The notes under the pieces were generated by a model that worked only from the letters and a program-made list of their open reading frames with translations, was not told where the DNA came from and ran no database searches. A stretch of 64,000 nt of DNA from NCBI RefSeq assembly GCF_001955715.1, contig NZ_CP019239.1, positions 1,550,001-1,614,000 of the forward strand, read 5' to 3'. Below are positions 8,292 through 18,684 of the stretch, piece by piece (position 1 is the first letter of the stretch; the number at the start of each line of letters is the position of its first letter). The position numbers and the translations under genes are program-made. Source of the DNA: Rhodoferax saidenbachensis. Lineage in GTDB: Bacteria; Pseudomonadota; Gammaproteobacteria; Burkholderiales; Burkholderiaceae_C.

Positions 8292-8957
8292 TTACGGCTG
8301 TTCCAACTGACGGAGTTGCTCCAGCGTATTGGCATTGGCGAAAGCGTGTGGGTCGTCCTCTGCGCGGTTGAAAGGCACTTCCACCGTGTGGTGCTGGTTG
8401 ATCCACGCATTGACCTTGCGCCCGCCGGTCGCCATATACGTGTCCAGACTCGCCACGAGTTGTGTCTGCATGAGGCAAAACACCGGCTGTGAACGCAATA
8501 ACAGTTGTCCACTCTGTGTTGGCTCGGGCGCCACAGCCACTGCTATCTCTCCCCCGTTGTGCATCAGCGCCTGCGCCATGTGTTCCAGCAAGTCCAAAGG
8601 GAACAAGGGCACATCACAGGGCACGGTGAGCAGGTAATCAAAGGCGGGGGTGTCTTGCGTGCAATGCCGCAGGGCAGACAGAAATCCCGCCAGCGGGCCC
8701 GCGTAATCGGCGCTGGCATCGGGCCAGACCGGGTGGCCCCAAGCTGCGTATTCGCGCAGGTTGCGGTTGGCATTGATGGCGATCTGGGCAGGGCTGCCTG
8801 TGGTTTGCCCAGACAGGCGCTGTACCGCATTCAGGGCCAGTGCCTGGCCCCGGAAGGTCTGCAGGCCTTTGTCCACACCGCCCATGCGTGAACCCTGCCC
8901 GCCAGACAGGACTACAGCACACACATTTTGCGCAGGGATGTTGGAAGAGGGAGGCAT
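8292..8957 (-). CDS. mobA: Molybdenum cofactor guanylyltransferase
   Basis: Attaches GMP to molybdopterin to make the guanine dinucleotide cofactor used by DMSO-reductase family enzymes. The protein has 221 residues. The nucleotide-binding signature LSGGQGSRMGGVDKG is near residues 17-31, and LLTVPCDVPLFP is the metal-binding strand. Its ATG directly abuts the moaA stop with no gap, so the two form a translationally coupled unit in the order moaA-mobA. Confidence 0.94.
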   Translation of the reverse strand: MPPSSNIPAQNVCAVVLSGGQGSRMGGVDKGLQTFRGQALALNAVQRLSGQTTGSPAQIAINANRNLREYAAWGHPVWPDASADYAGPLAGFLSALRHCTQDTPAFDYLLTVPCDVPLFPLDLLEHMAQALMHNGGEIAVAVAPEPTQSGQLLLRSQPVFCLMQTQLVASLDTYMATGGRKVNAWINQHHTVEVPFNRAEDDPHAFANANTLEQLRQLEQP

Positions 8958-10103
8958 TCAGCCGCCGATGTAACTCATTTCAATACGGCGTGCGCCGGTA
9001 CCCACGTCACTCGCACGGGAGCCGCGCAGTTCCGAGTATCGGTCGCTGCGGCCTTGCCAGATATCCTGTAGGCGACCCGCAATGTCGGCATCGGATGCGT
9101 CAGCGCGCAGCAGGCTGCGCAGATCATGCCCCTGGCTGGCAAAAAGGCAGAGATAGAGCTGGCCCTCGGTGGACAGGCGGGCGCGGTTGCAGTCGCCGCA
9201 GAACGCTTGGGTCACACTGCTGATCACACCGATTTCTCCGACGCTCGGGTCGTGCGCTCCACTGGCATCTGCAAACCCCCAGCGCTGGGCGGTCTCTCCC
9301 GGGGTCGAGGGATCGAGCGCGATCAGGGGGAACTCTTGCTGAATGCGCTGAATGACCTCGGACGATGGCAGAACTTCGTCCATGCGCCAGCCATTGGTGG
9401 CGCCCACATCCATGTATTCGATGAAACGCAGCACCGTGCCGCTGCCCTTGAAATGGCGCACCATGGGAAGGATTTCATGGTCATTGGTACCGCGCTTGAC
9501 CACCATGTTGACCTTGATGGGGCCCAATCCGGCCTCTTGTGCTGCCTGCAGGCCTTCCAGCACATCGGCCACCGGAAAGTCCACATCGTTCATTTGCCGG
9601 AAGACGGCGTCATCCAGTCCATCCAGACTGACCGTGACGCGTTGCAACCCTGCGGCTTTCAGGGCCCGGGCTTTGCGTGCCAGTAGCGAACCATTGGTGG
9701 TCAGCGTCAGGTCCAGCGGTTTGCCCTCGATGGTGCGCAGAGCGGCCAGTTGTTCAATCAACACTTCGATGTTCTTGCGCAGCAGGGGCTCTCCACCTGT
9801 CAGTCGGATTTTCTGCACACCGAGTGCCACAAACTGCCGGCTTATGCGGGTGATTTCTTCAAATGACAACAACGACGCGTGGGGAAGGTAGGGGTAGTCC
9901 TTGCCAAACACTTCCTTGGGCATGCAGTAGCTGCAGCGGAAATTGCAGCGGTCGGTCACGCTGATGCGCAGGTCACGCAACGGGCGCCCCAAGGCGTCAC
10001 CCACTACCTCTGTCCCACCTAGGGGCCTTGGGACACTGGGCGGTATGGCGGCCGTACGTTGGTCTTGCAGCGGGAATATGCGGAATGGGGCGCGTTCGGT
10101 CAT
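8958..10103 (-). CDS. moaA: GTP 3',8-cyclase
   Basis: A radical SAM enzyme that starts molybdopterin synthesis from GTP. The N-terminal cluster CNFRCSYC (C53, C57, C60) binds the SAM [4Fe-4S], and the C-terminal cluster appears in [19 protein letters not shown]. The chain ends SYIGG, with the terminal GG needed in this family. At 381 residues it has an N-terminal extension of about 35 residues before the core; a start further in is possible. It leads the moaA-mobA pair and is divergent from the TonB receptor. Confidence 0.95.
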   Translation of the reverse strand: MTERAPFRIFPLQDQRTAAIPPSVPRPLGGTEVVGDALGRPLRDLRISVTDRCNFRCSYCMPKEVFGKDYPYLPHASLLSFEEITRISRQFVALGVQKIRLTGGEPLLRKNIEVLIEQLAALRTIEGKPLDLTLTTNGSLLARKARALKAAGLQRVTVSLDGLDDAVFRQMNDVDFPVADVLEGLQAAQEAGLGPIKVNMVVKRGTNDHEILPMVRHFKGSGTVLRFIEYMDVGATNGWRMDEVLPSSEVIQRIQQEFPLIALDPSTPGETAQRWGFADASGAHDPSVGEIGVISSVTQAFCGDCNRARLSTEGQLYLCLFASQGHDLRSLLRADASDADIAGRLQDIWQGRSDRYSELRGSRASDVGTGARRIEMSYIGG

Positions 10104-10200
10104 GGACGCTATTGTCCACCGGCTGTGGTTAATTCGCTACGCGGCTCAGTGCAAAATTGCGGCATCTTCATGAGAGCCCACCTCGCTTGGAGAGCAAGCC

Positions 10201-12162
10201 ATGTATAAAAAGTATCTCGTCGGTTTACTGCTGGTGTATGGGAGTCTGGCCGGTGCGCAAGCACAGGGCAGCGCATCTGCGCTTTCAGAGCAGGATTTCC
10301 TCAATGAGATGCCGATTGTGTTGTCGGTTTCCCACCTTGCCCAACGGCTGGATGAGATTCCTGGCGCCGTGACCATCTTGGACCGCGATTTCATCCGAAA
10401 AACTGGTGCCAGAGACGTTACAGACGTACTCCGGTTTGTTCCTGGCTTTCAGACAACGCAGTCATTCGAGGAAGAAGCGCCCCTGGCGACTTACCACGGA
10501 CGAAGTGATGCTTGGGCCAACAGAATCCAGGTGCTCGTGGACGGTCGCTCGGTGTATTCCGGGCACCTCTTCGGTTCTGCGGGGCTGGGGCTTCAAACCC
10601 TTGCGATAGACGATATCGAGCGAATAGAGGTACTGCGCGGCACAAACTCTGCGGCTTACGGTGCGCGGGCGTTTCTGGGGGTGGTCAACATCGTGTCGCG
10701 TGACACGCGCACAACCGCGGGTGCGGCCTATTCGATTGCGAAGGGCGAGAACGGGATTGACGATATCGGGCTGCGCGTAGGTTGGGGTGAAAGCGCGTCA
10801 ATGTATCGCATCAGCGCAGATTCTCGCGAAGACAATGGTTTGCGGGGTGCCTTCGGCAAGAACCGGATAGGCCGCTTCAATTTCGTTACGGATGGCAGCC
10901 TGGATCCGGGATTGGTTTACAGCTTCAAAATGGGGGGGCTGGAGGTCGCTGCTGGTCGCGGAACGGTCGATGATCCGGGTGGCGGCAACTTGGCACGTTT
11001 CCGCTTCATGGACACCGCGTTTGTGCAATTGGACGTGACCAAGAGCGTCGGAGAAGGCGAAGACTATGCGTTCGGGATATCTCGAACCCTGATCAACAAC
11101 AATGACCACTTCCCATACCAGCCAGCTGGTGGCGGTGGGGCCTTTAAGAATGCTTTGATCGACTTTGGCGCGCAGGAAACCAATGATGTGGTGTCGCTGC
11201 GGCGCACACTTCAGCACTCCGCAACACTGCGCTCGGTGATGGGCACCGAACTGCGCAGGGAACTGATAGTCTCGCGCTCAAGTTTTGATACCTTGGGATC
11301 GGTTACTTCGGATTTTGTGCGTTTGTTTGGCAATGCAGAGTGGCGCTTCGCGCCCTCGTGGCTGCTCAATGCAGGGGCTCTGGCTGAACGCAGTTCTTTG
11401 GGCGGGTTCAACATGGCTCCGCGGCTGATGCTGAATTGGCAAGCCATGGAAGGGCATACCTTGCGCGCGGGCACATCAAGCGGCTTCCGTCCACCCAGTG
11501 CCTACGAAAAATTTGGCGCCCGCCGCTACTACGACGTTACGGGTGCTTTGGCAACCACTTACTACACGCTGGCTTCTGGAGACCTGGTGCCAGAACGCAT
11601 AGTGGCGCGAGAACTGGGGTATTTGGGGGAACTAAAAAGCATGCGGACGTCGCTGGACATACGCCTTTTTGACGAACAGATCAGCGATGGTATCCAGTCG
11701 TCCACGGGAACGCCGACTGACTATGGAAATTTTGAGAGAAGCACGATCACGGGGGGCGAGTACCAATTGACCTGGCGCCCCTCTCCCGGAACCGAGTTGT
11801 TTGTATCCCAAACCATCACCACCATCGATGTGCAGTCATCGGCTGGGGCGGATGCCCGGGTGCGGGCCATCCATGGCTCGCCCCTGTCGTCCAGCTCTAT
11901 GGCACTGTTGCACCAGTTTTCGGGGGGTATTCATGTCGCATTGACGTACCAGAACGCGGATGTTTATGCCCTTACCTCTGATAACGGCGGTTTATATTCC
12001 CGACAGCGCGTTGACGTGCGTCTGGCGCGGCAATTCAGGGTCGGGCGCAGCAAGGCGGAACTCGCCTGGACTCTGCAAAATATCGATTCTCCTTACCTAG
12101 ATAGCGACAAGAAGTTCTACTTTGAACCGCGCAGTTTCGTGACGCTCAGGATTGAGAACTGA
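10201..12162 (+). CDS. TonB-dependent outer membrane receptor
   Basis: A 653-residue outer membrane receptor with a signal peptide (cleavage probably after AGAQA), a plug domain at about residues 50-165 (IPGAVTILDRDFIRKTGARDVTDVLRFVPG, then RIEVLRGTNSAAYGARAFLGVVNIVS) and a beta-barrel ending in an aromatic-containing final strand (FVTLRIEN). The ligand cannot be read; there is no siderophore gene nearby. It is followed closely by a solute-binding protein and a hybrid kinase, which suggests uptake or sensing of the same ligand. The lack of a conventional FecI/FecR pair is notable. Confidence 0.9.
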   Translation: MYKKYLVGLLLVYGSLAGAQAQGSASALSEQDFLNEMPIVLSVSHLAQRLDEIPGAVTILDRDFIRKTGARDVTDVLRFVPGFQTTQSFEEEAPLATYHGRSDAWANRIQVLVDGRSVYSGHLFGSAGLGLQTLAIDDIERIEVLRGTNSAAYGARAFLGVVNIVSRDTRTTAGAAYSIAKGENGIDDIGLRVGWGESASMYRISADSREDNGLRGAFGKNRIGRFNFVTDGSLDPGLVYSFKMGGLEVAAGRGTVDDPGGGNLARFRFMDTAFVQLDVTKSVGEGEDYAFGISRTLINNNDHFPYQPAGGGGAFKNALIDFGAQETNDVVSLRRTLQHSATLRSVMGTELRRELIVSRSSFDTLGSVTSDFVRLFGNAEWRFAPSWLLNAGALAERSSLGGFNMAPRLMLNWQAMEGHTLRAGTSSGFRPPSAYEKFGARRYYDVTGALATTYYTLASGDLVPERIVARELGYLGELKSMRTSLDIRLFDEQISDGIQSSTGTPTDYGNFERSTITGGEYQLTWRPSPGTELFVSQTITTIDVQSSAGADARVRAIHGSPLSSSSMALLHQFSGGIHVALTYQNADVYALTSDNGGLYSRQRVDVRLARQFRVGRSKAELAWTLQNIDSPYLDSDKKFYFEPRSFVTLRIEN

Positions 12163-12172
12163 GGCGCACCGA

Positions 12173-13108
12173 GTGACCCGCGCAATAGTCAGAACATTGC
12201 TCTGCATGGCGTGCCTCTGGATTGGGGCTGGCCGGGCCTATGCTGTTACTGTGCTGGTCGTTGCGGGAGAGCACAGCGCAGCCTCCATCGAGGTAACCGA
12301 GGCCATGTTCGGCGTCTTGGAGCGGACCGGTATGGCGAAAGCAGAATTGGCACAGATTAGCGTGGATGAAGTGGCAGGCATTGACCTGGTAGGCCCGTCG
12401 GCGCCCAAGATACTGGTTACTTTGGGGACCAATGCGTTGCAGAAAGTGCTGGCCCGCGAATCACGCCTTCCCGTCTTGGCAGCCTTGATTCCGCGGGGCA
12501 GCTTTGAGCGTGTTGTCCGGGACAGCGGGAAGAGGAGCTCCGTCACTCTCGCCGCGCTGTATCTGGACCAGCCATGGGACCGTCAACTGGATATGGTCCG
12601 TCTGGCACTGCCAGACGCACACCGAGTTGGCATTTTATTTGGCGCGGAGTCTGTCATTCGAAAGCCTGCATTGGCTTCCGCGCTTCAGGAGCGGGGGTTG
12701 GAGATGGTCAGCAGTGTTGCCCCTGACGGAAGTTCGTTTCCACCGCTCGGCGTGGTGCTGGAGTCTGCAGATGTGCTACTTGCGGTACCGGATACCCAGG
12801 TGTTCAACAGCTCATCCATATCCAATCTGTTGTTGTCCACCTATCGGGCTCACATCCCCATGGTGGCGTTTTCCCCAGCATATGTAAAAGCCGGCGCCTT
12901 GCTTTCATTGCATTCCACCCCTAGCCAGATTGGGGTGCAGTCAGCGGGGATAGCGCGCAGCCTTTTGGCGGGAGCAGTTGTTGCGCCAGCGCAGTACCCT
13001 TTGGAGTTCACGGTCACTGTCAACGAACAGGTAGCTCGCTCCCTCGGGCTCCAGATCAACGCCGCCGCTCTGTCAGAGCGTTTGCGCAGAATGGAGAGGA
13101 AGCCCTGA
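12173..13108 (+). CDS. ABC-type solute-binding protein without transporter genes
   Basis: A 311-residue periplasmic protein resembling the ABC_sub_bind family (PF04392). The chosen GTG at 12173 is 10 nt after the receptor stop, with GAGG upstream; a TTG at 12152 would overlap the receptor. The signal peptide is LLCMACLWIGAGRAYA. Core features include KILVTLGTNALQKVL, LYLDQPWDRQLDMVRLALPDAHRVGILFG and the late PMVAFSPAYVKAGALLSL. No permease or ATPase is nearby. The last base of its stop is the first base of the kinase ATG (TGATG), which argues that the binding protein presents a ligand to the kinase. Confidence 0.85.
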   Translation: MTRAIVRTLLCMACLWIGAGRAYAVTVLVVAGEHSAASIEVTEAMFGVLERTGMAKAELAQISVDEVAGIDLVGPSAPKILVTLGTNALQKVLARESRLPVLAALIPRGSFERVVRDSGKRSSVTLAALYLDQPWDRQLDMVRLALPDAHRVGILFGAESVIRKPALASALQERGLEMVSSVAPDGSSFPPLGVVLESADVLLAVPDTQVFNSSSISNLLLSTYRAHIPMVAFSPAYVKAGALLSLHSTPSQIGVQSAGIARSLLAGAVVAPAQYPLEFTVTVNEQVARSLGLQINAAALSERLRRMERKP

Positions 13109-15060
13109 TGCTGCGCACCATCCGCTCACGCATGTTGCTCGCGGCCTTACTTCCGGTCACGCTGGTGGTGGTTGCTGTTGTTGGTGCTTTCTGGGCCAGC
13201 CGCCTGGGAGACCTGGATGAGGCACACCAGCAACGCGCAAAACTACTGGTCCGGCAGGTGGCGCTGGCCAGTGAGTACGGGGTGTTTTCCGGCAACACTG
13301 CCAGCTTGCAAGCCGTGGTCAACGCGGTCTTGCGCGAGCCAGACGTACGTGCTGTGGCAGTCTTTGACGCCAATGGCGCCATGCTGGCGAGTGCGGGAAC
13401 GCCGGCATTTACCAGCTACGGCTCGTTGCAGGACTCGGTCTATATTGCACAACAGCACAACCGTGGCGTGGACACCCTGACGGAATCCATCAATCTGAGC
13501 AATGTGCAACTCGATGACCTGTTTGCCAACCAGGGCACCGATAAATTCTCGCCGTCGACCCATTTGGGGCATGCGGTACTGGAAATTTCCAGAGGGGGGC
13601 TGGCCGCGCGAGAGCGGGACCTGCTTTCCATTGCCCTGCTGGTGGGGCTGCTCGGTTTGTCCCTGGGAGGTTTTCTGGCACTGCGCCTGGGGGAGGGGGT
13701 GGTCCATCCCATATTGCAGGTCTCCAAAACCATTGGCCGTATTGGCCGGGGCAGCTTTTCTCCGCATCGCCCGCTGAATCCCAAGGATCCGCTGTTTGAG
13801 CTGCAAGCCGGTTTGCGGCAAATGGCGATCCGCCTCGCGTGGGGGCGCGACGAGCTGGAGCAACAAGTGACCGCGGTGACCCAGGAGTTGCGCCTGAAAA
13901 AGGAAGAGGCCGAAAACGCGACACTGGCCAAGTCCCGCTTTCTGGCCGCAGCGAGCCACGATCTGCGCCAGCCCACCCACGCGCTGGGCATGTTTGTGGC
14001 TCGGCTGGAGCAACTCACATTGGACGCCCAGACCCGCGAGCTGGTGGGCAATCTGCAGGCCTCGGTGCAGTCCATGCAGGACTTGCTGGATGGTTTGCTG
14101 GACTTGTCGCGGCTGGAGTCTGGCGCAGTCCAGGTGCAACTCGCCCGGATATCCATTGGCTCCCTGTTCAATGGTTTACAGGCTGCGCTGGCACCGATTG
14201 CCGCAGACAAGAATTTGCGCCTGCACATTCGGCCGAGCGACGCGTGGGCGCACACGGACGCGATTTTGTTGCAACGCATTGTGATGAACCTGGCGCAGAA
14301 CGCATTGCGTTACACCGAAGCGGGCACCGTTCTGATTTCTTGCCGGCGGGTGGATGCGGGGCAGAACCTGCGCATTGAGGTGTGGGACAGCGGCATCGGC
14401 ATTTCGCCCGAACACCAGACTGAAATTTTCAAAGAGTTTTACCAGGTTGGGAATTCCGCACGGGGGCGTGCGTATGGTCTGGGCTTGGGACTCAACATTG
14501 TGGAGCGCAGCGCCCAGTTGCTCGGGCATACCGTATGCATACGTTCGGGGCTGGGTTGTGGCACGCGGATTTCGGTGACCCTGCCCATGGCGGAGCCGCC
14601 CGACACCATGACCACGGTGCTCCCCGAGGTGATTGCCGTGCAAGATAACCGGGGCTTGCGGGTTCTCGTGTTGGAGGACGACGATTTTGCCCGGGAGGCC
14701 GTGCAGGAGCTATTGGCTACGTGGGGTTACGGCGTGCGGGCCGTGGCATCGGTGGGCCAAGCCATGGATTTGGTGCGCGAGGGGTTTGTGCCCGACATCA
14801 TCGTCAGTGATTACCGTCTGGGCGATGGTGAGAATGGCCTGATGGCCATTCACGGCTTGCGGGCCTTGGCGCAATCCGAAATACCGGCCTGCCTGATGAG
14901 TGGAGACACCGATGGGGTGCTGATGCAGGCCGCCAAAGATGCCAATTTGACACTGCTGCACAAGCCGGTGCGCCCTGCCAAATTGCGCAGCTTGCTCAGG
15001 CGTCTGGCGCCGTTGACCGAGTCAGAGGCCGGAGCAGCCGCACCACAGCAAGACGCTTAG
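13108..15060 (+). CDS. Hybrid sensor histidine kinase
   Basis: A 650-residue membrane kinase. TM1 is at about 9-30 and TM2 at about 172-194, with a ~140-residue periplasmic domain between them, then a HAMP-like linker (205-245) and a coiled coil. The phosphorylation box AASHDLRQPTHALGMF has H284. The ATPase domain shows NLAQNALRYTEAG, VWDSGIGI and YGLGLGLNIVER. A C-terminal receiver domain starts at LRVLVLEDDD and has the acceptor aspartate in IIVSDYRLGDG and the lysine in LLHKPVRP. It overlaps the convergent LuxR-type regulator by four bases. The periplasmic domain may contact the binding protein encoded just upstream; that is inference. Confidence 0.93.
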   Translation: MLRTIRSRMLLAALLPVTLVVVAVVGAFWASRLGDLDEAHQQRAKLLVRQVALASEYGVFSGNTASLQAVVNAVLREPDVRAVAVFDANGAMLASAGTPAFTSYGSLQDSVYIAQQHNRGVDTLTESINLSNVQLDDLFANQGTDKFSPSTHLGHAVLEISRGGLAARERDLLSIALLVGLLGLSLGGFLALRLGEGVVHPILQVSKTIGRIGRGSFSPHRPLNPKDPLFELQAGLRQMAIRLAWGRDELEQQVTAVTQELRLKKEEAENATLAKSRFLAAASHDLRQPTHALGMFVARLEQLTLDAQTRELVGNLQASVQSMQDLLDGLLDLSRLESGAVQVQLARISIGSLFNGLQAALAPIAADKNLRLHIRPSDAWAHTDAILLQRIVMNLAQNALRYTEAGTVLISCRRVDAGQNLRIEVWDSGIGISPEHQTEIFKEFYQVGNSARGRAYGLGLGLNIVERSAQLLGHTVCIRSGLGCGTRISVTLPMAEPPDTMTTVLPEVIAVQDNRGLRVLVLEDDDFAREAVQELLATWGYGVRAVASVGQAMDLVREGFVPDIIVSDYRLGDGENGLMAIHGLRALAQSEIPACLMSGDTDGVLMQAAKDANLTLLHKPVRPAKLRSLLRRLAPLTESEAGAAAPQQDA

Positions 15061-15695
15061 CTGGTTTCCCGGGGTTTGTAACCTTTGCGTGCCGCGGCCA
15101 CCACGGCCTGGGTACGGTTTTGTACCTCGAAGTGCCGCAGTATCGATGTGACGTGGGTTTTGATGGTTTCTTCCGACAGACTCAGCGACTTGCCAATTTC
15201 GCGATTGGATTGACCATCCAGCAGCCCTTGCAACACCAGCTCCTGCCGTTGCGTCAGCGTGGATTTGGGATTGGGGTTTTCATTCGGTACCGTGAGGGGG
15301 CCTTGCTGCCGGTCTTCGGGCCAATAGACATTGCCGTCCAGTACCTGCCGCACGGCACGCAGCAGTTCATCGCTCAAGCTGGATTTGTTGATAAAACCTG
15401 CAGCGCCGGACTTCAACACCTGCTGCATGATCTGGTAGTTGGCGGAGCCTGACAACATCACGATAGGCAACTCGGGATGGCGTTCGGCAAATATGTCCAG
15501 CGCCTGCAAGCCTGTCATGTCCGGCAGGTGGTAGTCCAGCAGCGCCAGATCCAGATCAAGGTGGGACTGGGCCAATGCGAATGCCTGTTCGCAGGTTCCC
15601 GCCTGCAGCACATCCACGTTTTCGTCGAGTCCCTTGAGGACCTGTCGCAGGCCTTCACGCACCAGCGCGTGGTCGTCGATCACAAGAATTTTCAA
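15057..15695 (-). CDS. LuxR/NarL-type response regulator
   Basis: A 212-residue regulator with a receiver domain (MKILVIDDHALVREGL, acceptor aspartate in LALLDYHLPDMTG, lysine in FINKSSL) and a C-terminal LuxR-type helix-turn-helix (LTQRQELVLQGLLDGQSNREIGKSLSLSEETIKTHVTSIL). It is encoded convergently to the hybrid kinase with a 4-nt overlap of the stop codons and is the obvious partner. Its own promoter would lie in the 15.70-15.73 kb gap, behind the hppA terminator. Confidence 0.92.
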   Translation of the reverse strand: MKILVIDDHALVREGLRQVLKGLDENVDVLQAGTCEQAFALAQSHLDLDLALLDYHLPDMTGLQALDIFAERHPELPIVMLSGSANYQIMQQVLKSGAAGFINKSSLSDELLRAVRQVLDGNVYWPEDRQQGPLTVPNENPNPKSTLTQRQELVLQGLLDGQSNREIGKSLSLSEETIKTHVTSILRHFEVQNRTQAVVAAARKGYKPRETS

Positions 15696-15735
15696 ATCGG
15701 CACCCGAAGTAACTACGTAATGGCTAGCGTACGCG

Positions 15736-15763
15736 AAAAAAAGCCCGCTTGCGCGGGCTTTTT
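15736..15763 (-). terminator. Rho-independent terminator after hppA
   Basis: Perfect GCCCGC/GCGGGC stem with loop TTGC, flanked by an A run on one side and a T run on the other, so it can work in both directions. It lies 14 nt beyond the hppA stop and upstream of the response-regulator start. Confidence 0.9.
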
Positions 15764-15776
15764 AGCTCGGGGCTAC

Positions 15777-17840
15777 TCAACCGCCGTGGATTTTCATCAT
15801 CAATGGCACGATCAGCAGTGCCACGATGTTGATGATCTTGATCAACGGGTTGATGGCCGGGCCGGCCGTGTCCTTGTACGGATCACCGACCGTGTCACCC
15901 GTCACTGCGGCCTTGTGGGTTTCGGAGCCCTTGCCGCCATGGTGGCCGTCTTCGATGTACTTCTTGGCGTTGTCCCAAGCACCGCCGCCGGTACACATGG
16001 AGATCGCCACAAACAGGCCGGTCACAATCGTGCCCATCAGCAAACCACCCAATGCCGCTGGACCGAGTGCCAGACCGACCACGATGGGCACGATCACCGG
16101 CAGCAGCGACGGGATCATCATTTCCTTGATCGCAGCCGTGGTCAGCATGTCCACTGCCGTGTCGTACTCGGGCTTGCCCGTGCCGTCCATGATGCCCTTG
16201 ATCTCCTTGAACTGGCGGCGTACTTCCACCACCACCGCACCGGCGGCGCGGCCCACGGCCTCCATCGCCATGGCGCCAAACAGGTAGGGAATCAAACCAC
16301 CGATGAACAGGCCGATGATGACCATCGGGTCGCTCAAATCGAACGTGATGTGCTTGCCAAACGCGTCCAGCTTGTGGGTGTAGTCGGCAAACAGCACCAG
16401 CGCGGCTAGCCCTGCGGAGCCAATCGCGTAACCCTTGGTCACGGCCTTGGTGGTGTTGCCCACGGCGTCCAGCGGGTCGGTGATGTCGCGCACACTGGCG
16501 GGCAGCTCGGCCATTTCGGCAATGCCACCGGCGTTGTCGGTAATGGGGCCGTAGGCGTCCAACGCCACCACAATGCCGGCCATGCTCAGCATGGAGGTGG
16601 CTGCGATGGCGATGCCGTACAGGCCACCCAGGCTGAAGGCGCTGTAGATGGCGGCGCAGACAAAAATTACGGGCCAGGCGGTGGAGCGCATGGAGACACC
16701 CAGACCGGCAATGATGTTGGTGCCGTGGCCCGTGGTCGATGCCTGTGCGATGTGCTGCACCGGCGCGTACTGGGTACCGGTGTAGTACTCGGTGATCCAC
16801 ACCAGCGCGCCGGTCAGGACCAGGCCCACGACGCAGGCGCCGAACAGCTTGCCCGCGGTGATCACGTGGCCGTCGGTCAGCGTGATGGCCGCCGGGAACA
16901 GCGATTGCGTGACGAAGTAGAAAGCGATGAGCGATAACACGCCGGCAATCGCCAGGCCCTTGTACAGCGCAGGCATCACGTTCTTCATGCCGGGCGATGC
17001 CTTGACGAAGAAGCAACCGATGATGGAGGCCACAATCGACACCGCACCCAGTGCCAGGGGATACAAAACGGCTGTAGCCCCCGCTGCACTTGCGAGAAGT
17101 GCTCCTAAAACCATAGTGGCGATGAGCGTCACCGCATAGGTTTCAAACAGGTCGGCGGCCATGCCGGCGCAGTCACCCACGTTGTCGCCCACGTTGTCGG
17201 CGATCACGGCCGGGTTGCGCGGGTCGTCTTCGGGGATGCCGGCTTCGACCTTGCCCACCAGATCGGCGCCTACGTCAGCGCCCTTGGTGAAGATGCCGCC
17301 GCCCAGACGGGCGAAGATGGAAATCAGCGACGAGCCGAAGGCAAAACCGATCAGCGGGTTGAGCTTGGCAACCGTGACCATGCCGTCCGGTACCAGGTAC
17401 CAGTAGAAGCCAGTCACGCCCAGCAGGCCCAAGCCCACCACCAGCATGCCGGTGATGGCGCCGCCGCGGAAAGCCACGTCCAGTGCCGGGCCAATGCCCT
17501 TGGTGGCGGCCTGCGCCGTGCGCACGTTGGCGCGCACCGACACGTTCATGCCGATGAAGCCGCAGGCGCCGGAGAGCACTGCGCCCACGACAAAGCCCAC
17601 GGCGCTCAGGGGATCGAGAAAAATACCGATCAGGATGGTCAACACCACGCCCACGATGGCGATGGTCTTGTACTGCCGAGAAAGGTAGGCCGCGGCACCG
17701 GTCTGGATGGCGGCTGCAATCTCTTGCATGCGCGCATTGCCGGCGTCCTGGGAAAGAATCCAGCTGCGGGCCCAAACACCGTACACCACGGCAATCAGTC
17801 CACAGCCAAGCGCCAGAAACAGCGCTGAGTTGCCCGTCAT
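15777..17840 (-). CDS. hppA: Proton-translocating membrane pyrophosphatase
   Basis: Couples pyrophosphate hydrolysis to proton export across the inner membrane. The 687 residues contain the usual ~15-16 hydrophobic segments. Catalytic acidic motifs are visible: [42 protein letters not shown] and, near the end, [21 protein letters not shown]. The GNTTKA motif with lysine is the marker of the potassium-independent class. A GGAG ribosome-binding site precedes the ATG. It is divergent from the soluble pyrophosphatase ppa, an arrangement that places two competing pyrophosphate-consuming enzymes on one promoter region. Confidence 0.96.
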   Translation of the reverse strand: MTGNSALFLALGCGLIAVVYGVWARSWILSQDAGNARMQEIAAAIQTGAAAYLSRQYKTIAIVGVVLTILIGIFLDPLSAVGFVVGAVLSGACGFIGMNVSVRANVRTAQAATKGIGPALDVAFRGGAITGMLVVGLGLLGVTGFYWYLVPDGMVTVAKLNPLIGFAFGSSLISIFARLGGGIFTKGADVGADLVGKVEAGIPEDDPRNPAVIADNVGDNVGDCAGMAADLFETYAVTLIATMVLGALLASAAGATAVLYPLALGAVSIVASIIGCFFVKASPGMKNVMPALYKGLAIAGVLSLIAFYFVTQSLFPAAITLTDGHVITAGKLFGACVVGLVLTGALVWITEYYTGTQYAPVQHIAQASTTGHGTNIIAGLGVSMRSTAWPVIFVCAAIYSAFSLGGLYGIAIAATSMLSMAGIVVALDAYGPITDNAGGIAEMAELPASVRDITDPLDAVGNTTKAVTKGYAIGSAGLAALVLFADYTHKLDAFGKHITFDLSDPMVIIGLFIGGLIPYLFGAMAMEAVGRAAGAVVVEVRRQFKEIKGIMDGTGKPEYDTAVDMLTTAAIKEMMIPSLLPVIVPIVVGLALGPAALGGLLMGTIVTGLFVAISMCTGGGAWDNAKKYIEDGHHGGKGSETHKAAVTGDTVGDPYKDTAGPAINPLIKIINIVALLIVPLMMKIHGG

Positions 17841-18072
17841 AGAAATACTCCTCTATGGTTGTTTCGCAAAGATGGGAGCAACGCTAGCGAGGCCCCCGCT
17901 GCGTTGCTTCCTCGATGCTCCAACCCCACAAAGCAAGGGGAGATGATTGGCCAACCGGCCGAATGTAGCGTGCTTTGATGACGGTCTTGGGTAAACGCAA
18001 GTGCCAAGTCAGTAAAATCCGGGTTAATCCCTAGGTTTTTCGTTTCTTACTTTCAACATCAAGAGAACAAGC
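17841..18072. promoter_or_regulatory. Divergent hppA/ppa promoter region with hairpin
   Basis: This 232-nt gap has no gene. An inverted repeat, GCAACG (17878-17883) and CGTTGC (17902-17907) with further pairing inside, would form a hairpin in the hppA leader about 40 nt before its start codon. No confident -35/-10 pair was identified. Confidence 0.4.
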
Positions 18073-18609
18073 ATGTCCCTCGACAAAGTCACCCCCGGCA
18101 GCAAAGTCCCCGACGCGTTCAACGTCATCATCGAAATCCCCATGAATGCCGATCCGGTGAAGTACGAAGTGGACAAGGACTCGGGCGCCATTTTTGTGGA
18201 CCGCTTCATGAGCACCGCCATGCACTACCCGACCAACTACGGTTATGTGCCCAAGACCATCTCCGGTGACGGCGACCCGGTGGACGTGCTGGTGATCACC
18301 CCCGTGCCCCTGATCCCCGGTGTGGTGGTGACCTGCCGCGCCATTGGTATCCTGAAGATGACCGACGAAGCCGGCGAAGACGGCAAGGTGCTGGCCGTGC
18401 CCGTGGACAAGATTTTGTCGCTGTACAGCCAGTGGCAAAAGCCCGAAGACCTGAACCCCTTCCGCCTGAAGACCATTGCCCACTTCTTTGAACACTACAA
18501 GGATCTGGAAGAAGGCAAGTGGGTCAAGGTGCAAGGCTGGGAAGGCCCAGAGTCCGCCCAGAAAGAAATCATGGACGGCATCGCCAACTACAACAAACAA
18601 CAGGCGTAA
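18073..18609 (+). CDS. ppa: Inorganic pyrophosphatase
   Basis: Soluble family I pyrophosphatase that hydrolyses PPi to drive biosynthetic reactions. It is full length at 178 residues. Active-site segments include [29 protein letters not shown] and the metal-binding [12 protein letters not shown], followed by KILAVPV-like [10 protein letters not shown]. It is divergent from hppA and ends shortly before a strong terminator. No ribosome-binding site beyond AGAGAA is evident. Confidence 0.97.
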   Translation: MSLDKVTPGSKVPDAFNVIIEIPMNADPVKYEVDKDSGAIFVDRFMSTAMHYPTNYGYVPKTISGDGDPVDVLVITPVPLIPGVVVTCRAIGILKMTDEAGEDGKVLAVPVDKILSLYSQWQKPEDLNPFRLKTIAHFFEHYKDLEEGKWVKVQGWEGPESAQKEIMDGIANYNKQQA

Positions 18610-18641
18610 TACGTCCTGCGGCGGGTTTTAGGGGTTAAAAA

Positions 18642-18684
18642 GGCCTCTAGCCCGCATGGATAGTGCGCAAGCAGCTATCAAAAA
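18642..18684 (+). repeat. Dispersed palindromic repeat, copy 2
   Basis: Contains GGCCTCTAGCCCGCATGGA and TGCGCAAGCAGCTATCAAAA, the core of the family also found in dnaX, nadE and other genes. It lies between the ppa stop and the terminator and runs directly into the terminator A-tract. Confidence 0.75.

Noticed and set aside
10104..10200. A riboswitch (for example cobalamin type) before the TonB receptor.
   Set aside because: The gap is under 100 nt and shows none of the conserved boxes I would expect.
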